From Lepidostoma basale (taxonomy: Eukaryota; Arthropoda; Insecta; Trichoptera; Lepidostomatidae): DNA of 64,000 nt. The notes below the pieces were generated by a model, which made no database searches, was not told the DNA's origin, and was given only the letters and a program-made list of their open reading frames with translations. A program made the position numbers and the translations under genes. Location of the stretch: contig JAHDVF020000017.1 of NCBI GenBank assembly GCA_022606425.2, positions 1-64,000 on the forward strand, in the 5' to 3' direction. Below, in pieces: positions 57,146 through 64,000 of the stretch. The stretch's first letter is position 1. The number at the start of each line of letters is the position of its first letter.

Positions 57146-58432
57146 TTAGGTCCTTACATATGAAATTGGCGTTTTGCCGTACTGGCAACTTTGATCTCAA
57201 ATATCTTCTCTTTGGTTAAGAATTCCAAATTCAAATTTATACAGCTATTTACTCAAGTATTTGTGTTTCGAAAATTATAATTCATTTGTTTTTTCCTCAA
57301 TTGTTTTTTTTCTTTGCGTCACTCAGTTTACAAAATGGAAAACTTGAAATATCGCGTTATTTACGAGTACGAGTTCCACCGTGGCACCAGTGCTGCAGAA
57401 ACGGCTCGAAGGATTAATGATGTGTATGGCGACGGTGCTGCAAAAGAAAACACAGTGCGTTTTTGGTTCCAACGTTTTCGTTCTGGAAATTTCGACCTGC
57501 AGAACAAGCCCCGTGGACGGCCGGAGACCAAAGTTGATAATGAAGAATTGAAGGCTATTGTGGAAGCGGATCCATCGCAAACCACGTCCGAGTTAGCTGC
57601 AGGCTGCGGTGTTAGTGATAAAACTGTTTTAATCTATTTAAAGCAGATTGGGAAGGTGAAAAAACTTGAAAGGTGGGTACCTCACGAATTGAGTGAAGCA
57701 AATCAACAAACGCGCGTTGACTGCTGCGTTGCATTACTCAACCGGCACAACAATGAAGGGATTTTGAATCGAATCATTACCTGTGATGAAAAGTGGATCC
57801 TGTATGATAATCGGAAGCGCTCATCGCAATGGCTGAACCCTGCCGAACCAGCCAAACCATGCCCCAAGCGAAAATTGACTCCAAAAAAGTTACTTGTGAG
57901 CGTTTGGTGGACTGGTGCTGGTGTCGTTCACTACAGCTTTCTTAAATCTGGCCAGACGATTACGGCAGATGTCTATTGTCAGCAACTGCAAACCATGATG
58001 GAAAAGCTAGCTGCTAAACAACCGAGGCTGGTTAATCGCTCTAGGCCACTGCTGCTTCATGATAACGCTAGACCACACACTGCACAACAGACGGCTACCA
58101 AATTAGAAGAGCTTCAATTGGAATGTCTAAGACATCCACCGTACTCTCCGGACCTTGCCCCAACAGATTACTATTTTTTTCGAAATTTGGATAACTTCTT
58201 GCAAGGGAAAAAATTCAACTCCGATGGGGCAGTCCAAACCGACTTCAAAGATTTTATTGATTCCCGTCCGAATGTTTTTTTTAGTAAAGGGATCGATGAA
58301 CTACCTATGAGATGGCAAAAGTGCATAGATAGCAATGGTACATACTTTGATTAAATAAATATATTATATTTAAAAAAAATCAACTTTATGTTCCTCCCAT
58401 ACAAAATGCCAATTTCATATGTAAGGACCTAA
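57146..58432 (+). mobile_element. Full-length mariner, cecropia type
   Basis: The inverted ends TTAGGTCCTTACATATGAAA and its reverse complement bound a 1287-bp element. TA precedes the left end (57144-57145). At the right end the base pair after CCTAA is AA, so the duplication has either mutated or been altered. Confidence 0.92.
57335..58354 (+). CDS. Mariner transposase, uninterrupted
   Basis: A 339-codon frame without stops starts MENLKYRVIYEYEFHRG. A helix-turn-helix pair (AAETARRINDVYGDG, TTSELAAGCGVSDKTV) and the linker WVPHEL are followed by the catalytic triad: ITCDEKWILYDN, LLHDNARPHTAQ and [15 protein letters not shown]. There are 34 residues between the last two aspartates (DD34D). 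It ends with RWQKCIDSNGTYFD. The sequence is close to the transposase half of human SETMAR (Hsmar1), which defines the cecropia subfamily. The length is near the usual 345. All residues I can check are present, so it may be active. Confidence 0.93.
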   Translation: MENLKYRVIYEYEFHRGTSAAETARRINDVYGDGAAKENTVRFWFQRFRSGNFDLQNKPRGRPETKVDNEELKAIVEADPSQTTSELAAGCGVSDKTVLIYLKQIGKVKKLERWVPHELSEANQQTRVDCCVALLNRHNNEGILNRIITCDEKWILYDNRKRSSQWLNPAEPAKPCPKRKLTPKKLLVSVWWTGAGVVHYSFLKSGQTITADVYCQQLQTMMEKLAAKQPRLVNRSRPLLLHDNARPHTAQQTATKLEELQLECLRHPPYSPDLAPTDYYFFRNLDNFLQGKKFNSDGAVQTDFKDFIDSRPNVFFSKGIDELPMRWQKCIDSNGTYFD

Positions 58433-58533
58433 AATATTCTTTATTGGATGATATAACATATGTAAAAAATCTGATATAAAATATTTGTCTTAATTTAAGA
58501 TGCATGCAGAATATATACAGAAGATATAAACAG

Positions 58534-61476
58534 TTAGAATTTTCCAATTATGTAGGCCTTCACAGCCGAGCCCCGAGGGAGGAGGCGGCGCTCCGGCACG
58601 GCGGGGGGCAGCAGCAGCAGCAGGGGGGACTCCACGGTGCTCAACAGGCGACTGCTGATCTGGGGAGGTTGATTGACAACATTTTGTATTAAATTATTCA
58701 CCAAGTTAATCTCTACATTATGTAAGTTTAAAGTACTAGAGTATAAAACTGGTCACCTGATTGCCTGTCACCGATACGGCTGGCAACAGCTGTGCAGAGT
58801 GGCCAGAGAAGCGGGCGCGGGCATACTCCGGCCGAGGGTCGAGGCGCAAGTCTTCCTCTGTTTGGACAGAGATTTCAGGCCACCGACAGGCGTCAGCCTT
58901 CCTTCCGCCCAGCAGCTTCAGAAGAGGAATGAGGAATAAGTGGCAGGTGACAAATGCTGAGACTGGGTTCCCGGGCAGGCCGAGAACTTGTCCATAACCC
59001 TCGCAAACTCCAAATACTGTTGGCTTTCCAGGCTTCATGTTGACTCGCCCAAACACTATTTCTCCATTGAAATATTGAATCAGAACGTGTTTCAGAAGGT
59101 CTCTTTCGCCCATGGATACTCCCCCCGTGGTGACGATTAGTTTGCAAGACCCGAAGCCCTTTTTAATGGCTTCCTGTAGTGACTCCACATCATCTGTCGC
59201 GATGCCCAGATCAATGCATTCGGCATATTCGCTGAAATCAGAATTTCTAAATATTATATAACTCAACTTGTGAGAGTAACTGACAACTATTATATAATAA
59301 ATAATTTAAATTGAACCTCAGGAGTGCCATTAGCATAGATTTATTAGAATCTCGAATGTGTCCAGGTTGGAGAACAGATTTCTCAGGACTTTGGAGCTCA
59401 TTTCCTGAAGAAAGAATTCCAACGGTCACCCGGGGGAAGAGGTTGGCAGTGCGCACCCCCAGTGAGCACATGAGCGCTAGCTCGGCCGGCCCCACCAGAG
59501 TGCCGGAGTCTAGCACCACCTCGCCGGCTCCGATATCGGACCCCACTTGCCGGATGTCCTGCCCAATAGTAGGAGCCACCATCACCTCAATTTCATACTC
59601 TTCAGTTCCATCTGGAGAGTGAGACAGCAGCTTGGTGTCTTCCACCTGCAGAGTGATAGTGGCCTCAATTATTTCTATTTACAACGCCTCGACGCCTCCC
59701 GTCTGATTCATAATATACAATGCACGAGTAGTCCATCTATTATCAACATTGAAAATGAATTGATTGTTGAGGTTTTTGTTTTGTAAAACTCCATTATAAT
59801 TATTATAATAATAAACGCGAATGTTTAATGTTTATAATAACTTATATAAATATCAGTTAAAAAATTTGTTTCGCCTTGCGAGGGCATTTTCAAACATTGA
59901 AAATGCAAAGGGAGTCCTCTGCAAAGGGAGACCTCAAATGTAGTAATTATATGAATTAAAAAAAGTAAAACCATTAAACATTTGCGTTTATTATAATAAT
60001 TGAAAATGAACGTTAACCAATTGGGTATTCGTGAGGTATTATTAATTTTTCCCACTTCGAATGTGGCTGCCTTTCAGTATTTGATTAATTTGGTTATGCC
60101 ATGCTTTTCTTGGCCTTCCATGACTTCTCTTTCCACTCACACTGCTTGTATACAACATTTTAACCATTCTTCTCTCATTCATTCGTTTCATATGTCTAAA
60201 CCATCTCAGGTATCCTTTTTTAATTTTACTCATGATGCAACCATCTTCCTTATTTCGTCGCTCGGTATTCTATCATATACCGTTTTCCCGCACATATTTC
60301 TCAGTGATCTCATTTCTACGATATTTATCCTACTTTAACCCTTTTTTAGCCAGCTCCAAGTTCACTTCTATACATAAGGGTTGATTTGACATTGACTTAT
60401 ATAGAGCTGTAAAGTTGATACAATATTTGATAGTTAGTATCTCCTACAGCTTTGTACACATCATCCAACACAGAAACTATTATAATACATTCACAAATAG
60501 ATAAAAATCCGAGTCCTAAGTATGACCAACAGGCGACACTAACCTGCACGACACAGTCTGCCCCCTCGGGGACAGCAGCCCCGGTGCTAATACGATGGCA
60601 CTCCCCCGGAAGCAGAGGGCTCCCTTCTCCGCTCCCTCCGGCCACGGTGGCGCCCCGCACGCGGCGCGAGCCGGTGCCGTCTGCTGCCACGCAGGCGTAC
60701 CCGTCTTTGGTTGAAGCCGGAAAAGGGGGAAATGGTTCAGCCGCTGTGATGTCATCAAACAAGATCCTGTGTAGGCTGTGGCTCCTCTGTGTCCTCTCGC
60801 AGGTGACAGTGGAGGCCACTTGCCGCTGCACTATCATATCCCACGCATCTCCCACACTTACCATCGGGTAATTGGACTCACGTTGCCTGTACGCTACTCC
60901 GCCAACTTTGGAATGTTTATGTGGACACGTATGAACACCTAATTTTTTGGGCGATCTCTCGGTTTGCAGTGCTGAGTGAGCAGCTTTCACTCTACAAGTC
61001 TCGCCGCGAATCTGGTCCAAGGCATGCGGCAGGACACCTCTGATAATCGAGAAGCACTCCATCACCGCCTTTAGACTTCCGGGAAAATTAATGATGAGCG
61101 TATTCTTCCTGACGCCGCTGACACCCCGTGAAAGCATCGCCATCTCAGTTATTTGTATACTTTTCATGTTGATGGCCGCCATAATTCCGGAGGCTTCCTT
61201 CTGGATGACTTTTCTGGTGGCCTCAGGAGTGACGTCTCTGGCGGTGAAACCAGTTCCGCCAGTCGTTATTACAAGGTCTGCTCCGAGCACATCGGAGAAG
61301 TGCACCAGCGACTTCTCTATGCGCTCTAAGTCGTCAGCTATCAGATGGAGCGCTACACGGATACCATCAAAGGTGCTCTTAACGGCCTCCACCAAGAAGG
61401 GGCCGGAGGAGTCCTCACTCAAGCCGGCACTGCAGCTGTCGCTTACGGTTAAGATTATACAACTTAATTTACCCAT
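58534..61476 (-). CDS. cin: Gephyrin/cinnamon, molybdenum cofactor synthesis
   Basis: Four exons (complement of 60544-61476, 59317-59645, 58757-59231 and 58534-58659) join to 620 codons, fusing the two last steps of cofactor synthesis. The MogA-like adenylyltransferase half (1 to about 165) has VSDSCSAGLSEDSSG and VITTGGTGFTARDVTPEA. A short linker leads to the MoeA-like molybdate-insertion half (about 230-620) with KDGYACVA, STGAAVPEGADCVVQ, ILSSGNEL, TTGGVSMGERDLLK and GLPGNPVSAFVTCHLF. The linker is shorter than in vertebrate gephyrin (736 aa), as in Drosophila cinnamon. Exon 3 has two in-frame acceptors 15 bases apart (exon start 59231 or 59246); I chose 59231. AATAAA lies near 58440. Confidence 0.94.
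60045..60390 (-). mobile_element. LINE family A fragment in cin intron 1
   Basis: Minus-strand pieces read KKGYLRWFRHMKRMNERRM, TSSVSGKRSHGRPRKAWH and NQINQILKGSH, collinear with the element at 35050. It is inverted relative to that copy and lacks the tail. Confidence 0.75.
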
Positions 61477-61924
61477 AGTTACTGAAAGGAATATAAAAAA
61501 ACTTAATATTTCTACTCGTTACGAGAACGTCAAATATATTTTAAAACAAACCAATATATCAGATAATGATTAATTAAACAATGTTATCTCTTGACACTCA
61601 GCTGACTTCTGACACTGACAGAATAACACAAAAACATAATTAACTTATTAATCTATGGTTTTTTAGAGAGTTTCTTATCCACAGAATAGTATTAAAAGTT
61701 TTTTTTACCAATTTGTGGACAATTATTTTTCTGTGGGTCGTTTCTCATATCCCGCGAAGACTTAACCCGTTGCGTGATTTATTTTTGTTTTATTGTGAAA
61801 AATCATATATTCTTAGTTACAGACGCATATTATAACAGAGGTTTCTTTTATTTTACGAGTGAATGCGCTCCGTTTCATTTATTAACATATTAAAAAATTG
61901 CCAGATACAAAAAAAAATCAGAAG

Positions 61925-61966
61925 AAAAGAGAAAATGCATAGCTTATGTTATGCATTTTCTCTTTT
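61925..61966. repeat. 17-bp perfect hairpin
   Basis: AAAAGAGAAAATGCATA (61925-61941) and its reverse complement (61950-61966) flank an 8-base loop. Confidence 0.85.
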
Positions 61967-62127
61967 GAATGGTTTGATAGAAATTTCCATCACGATGCAA
62001 TAAATTGTTAAGATTATTGACAAAGATGCGCAGGCAATTCTCAATTCAACGAAAAGAACAAACATTTTAACTTAAAATCGAGATTTAGTAAAACAAATAC
62101 CTAACGCAAACCTTTTTTATTACTTGA

Positions 62128-62337
62128 ATAACTTTTTGAAAACATTGTATTTTCACAATACTTTTTTGCACCTTTCACAAACATGTTTCGGGACACAGAC
62201 TTCTCTTCTTCAGTGTATGAATTAGTGTTTTAATTAATTAATTCATACACTGAAGAAGGGAAGTCTGCGTCCCGAAACATGTTTGTGAAAGGTGCAAAAA
62301 AGTGTTGTGAAAATACAATGTTTTCAAAAAGTTATCA
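62128..62337. repeat. About 100-bp inverted repeat, Penelope-type terminus
   Basis: The left arm (62128-62224) and right arm (62239-62337) are nearly perfect reverse complements around an AT-rich loop. The arm contains CCCGAAACATGTTTGTGAAA and GGTGCAAAAAAGTGTTGTGA, which recurs beside the Penelope-like fragment at 29793. Each arm has CTGAAGA before a small GGGA/TCCC stem and GAAAC. Confidence 0.75.
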
Positions 62338-62389
62338 AATGTGAATCCACAACACAAAGTGATGGCGAATATAGAAGACGTGTTCATAA

Positions 62390-62450
62390 CAACTAACTAA
62401 CAAAGCATCGGGCCGTTTCCTTGAAGGAGTAAAGAGGACATATATCTCCA
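62390..62450 (-). mobile_element. LINE family A 3' tail
   Basis: On the minus strand CTCTTTACTCCTTCAAGG and then GTTAGTTAGTTG resembles the final bases of the element at 35050-35580. Confidence 0.5.
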
Positions 62451-63034
62451 GTCCCTACTTGAAGGTACGAAGGAAGCGCTGTCAGCGTTAGGGTGAATGG
62501 GACATCAAGGTTGAGAACAGAATAAATGGGTTGGATATCCCTTACACGTATGTGTGGTAAAACGATGTACGTCTGGTGAATCTGAAAAGAATTTAGAGCG
62601 GAAAAATAATGAATACGTTTATAAGAGGATCAGTGCGTTGGTTTGGATATATTTAACGCATAGAAAAATAATTACTGATTAACCGTAGATCACTAAACTT
62701 GTTTTTGAGTTACAGTCACTAGTCAGTAGGTCACAAGAAAGGACAAATAAGGCACATTAAATAAGTTAAGCAATCGTTTGGTGTCAGATAACATTCGTTA
62801 CGAGTGGTCGTAGGCGAGTGGTTACTTTTTATAGTAGCTGATTGCGGGAAAAGACCGAGCAAAGCTTTCATTTCATTAGCTGAAGTAAATTAATTAGTAA
62901 AATTCTTTGTACTTCTCTTTTTTAAAATCAATCTCAACAATCGCGTGGATTACAACCTGGTCAATCATTTCATTTCCACAAATGTAGGCTTCAGGCTACA
63001 GTATATAATTCTATTCTACAGAATCCCATTTTTA

Positions 63035-63545
63035 CTACCATTTAAATTCGCCGTGGAGAAGGCAATCATCTCGGAACTTAAATATAATGTGAACGGAATC
63101 AGCATTAATTAGAAGTAACAAGACACCACCAAAACAAACAAAACGATTATTTGCTCAATGCACACGCGTGACGTGTCGGATACGACTGAAAACTGTCCAG
63201 TGTAAATGGACCTTAGAGGTTTATTTACACGCATCCGTCTCAGCCGACACGTCACGATAAAAATTGCTTTGAATCTCACCGACTCCGTATTTCAAATGCT
63301 AAAATAAATTAAAAATAAATCGAGGGTTGCCGAAGAAAGCGAATACATAAAATTGACACTTAATAAAAATGATAAATCTTTTTCAGGATGTATTTCCTAC
63401 AATACATAATTTTTTTTTTACTTAATACCACTTTTAATAGCATTTTAATTCGCCGTGGAGAAGGTGATTAACTCGGAATTTAAATATAATATGAAAGGAA
63501 TCGGCATTAATAAAAAGTAACAAGACACCGCCAAAACTATTCAAA
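63035..63545. repeat. Direct duplication of about 110 bp
   Basis: TTCGCCGTGGAGAAGG, then TAAATATAAT and AGTAACAAGACACC, occurs at about 63045-63135 and again at about 63448-63530. The block between has no recognised content. Confidence 0.75.
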
Positions 63546-63639
63546 TTATTCTCGAAATATACTCGTATTTATTTCTTCGTGGTATTCTACTTCGCGTGGA
63601 CCGGGCGGCCAGCGCAAAGAGAATTTTTACCGTCAGTAT

Positions 63640-64000
63640 AGAGCAATGATACTCAACCTTTTTTGTCTTCGGGCCACATACATAATATTTGTAAAGCTAT
63701 ACTGGTGTGAAGAAAAAAATCATGAACCCCCCAAACAATTTGAGATTTAAAAAAATATAAACTAAAACAGAATAATAATAGTACATATCACTTATCATTA
63801 TCAGCATACGGTTCCTTAAAAATTACAATAGTGAAAAAAGTAAAACTCAAAAGTAACATGTATCAAGGCGTTTATTTCGAAATTAGTGTGATTTTTGACA
63901 TTGAGATAAATTTTCTACAATTTTAGACAAATCGGGTTTATAATTGCTGCATGCTACCCTCAATACGTCATTAAGGTGAGAATCAGTAAGTCGATTCCTG
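63640..64000. mobile_element. Possible hAT terminus running off the window
   Basis: ATACTCAACCTTTTTTGTC followed by GGGCCACAT resembles the terminal sequence of hAT elements. The other end is not in the window, so the call is weak. Confidence 0.35.

Overview
The window is eukaryotic nuclear DNA from an arthropod, most likely an insect. Genes are split by GT-AG introns, exons are GC-rich in AT-rich non-coding DNA, the proteins match conserved animal families, and the mobile elements (mariner, piggyBac-like, hAT, LINE, Penelope-like, tRNA-derived SINE) are those usual in insect genomes. I cannot place it below class level.

Layout: the last exon of an unrecognised plus-strand gene (526-731); a p24 cargo receptor like TMED2/CHOp24 (2206-3459, minus); a mobile-element block (about 3.6-8.4 kb); a 20-exon DNA2 nuclease-helicase gene (8488-24814, minus) with introns full of transposons; a LINE-bearing spacer; ZSWIM7/SWS1 (27163-27693, plus) and RAD1 (27702-32558, plus), whose coding regions are only 8 bases apart in one exon; a repeat-rich spacer; an intronless carbonyl-reductase-like SDR gene (37552-38376, plus); mitochondrial ribosomal protein L44 (39030-40394, minus); a LINE and repeat block (40.4-52.3 kb); an HP1 chromobox gene (52813-53539, minus); more repeats and an apparently intact cecropia-type mariner (57146-58432); and a gephyrin/cinnamon molybdenum-cofactor gene (58534-61476, minus). 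The final 2.5 kb is repetitive.

Functionally, DNA2 (end resection and flap processing), SWS1 (Rad51-paralogue partner) and RAD1 (9-1-1 clamp) all act in genome stability and sit within 25 kb, DNA2 being divergent from the ZSWIM7-RAD1 pair. The other genes are unrelated housekeeping functions.

The points most worth checking are the apparent ZSWIM7-RAD1 dicistronic exon; a decayed DNA transposon with about 160-bp inverted ends whose family I do not recognise (50.3-52.3 kb); two copies of one mariner sitting at the same TA of a shared host repeat but in opposite orientation; a hAT-type MITE with an exact 8-bp duplication 33 bases upstream of the MRPL44 start codon; and a PCNA-binding-type motif at the DNA2 N-terminus. 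All exon boundaries were read by eye from splice signals, reading frame and family similarity; none is supported by transcript data here.
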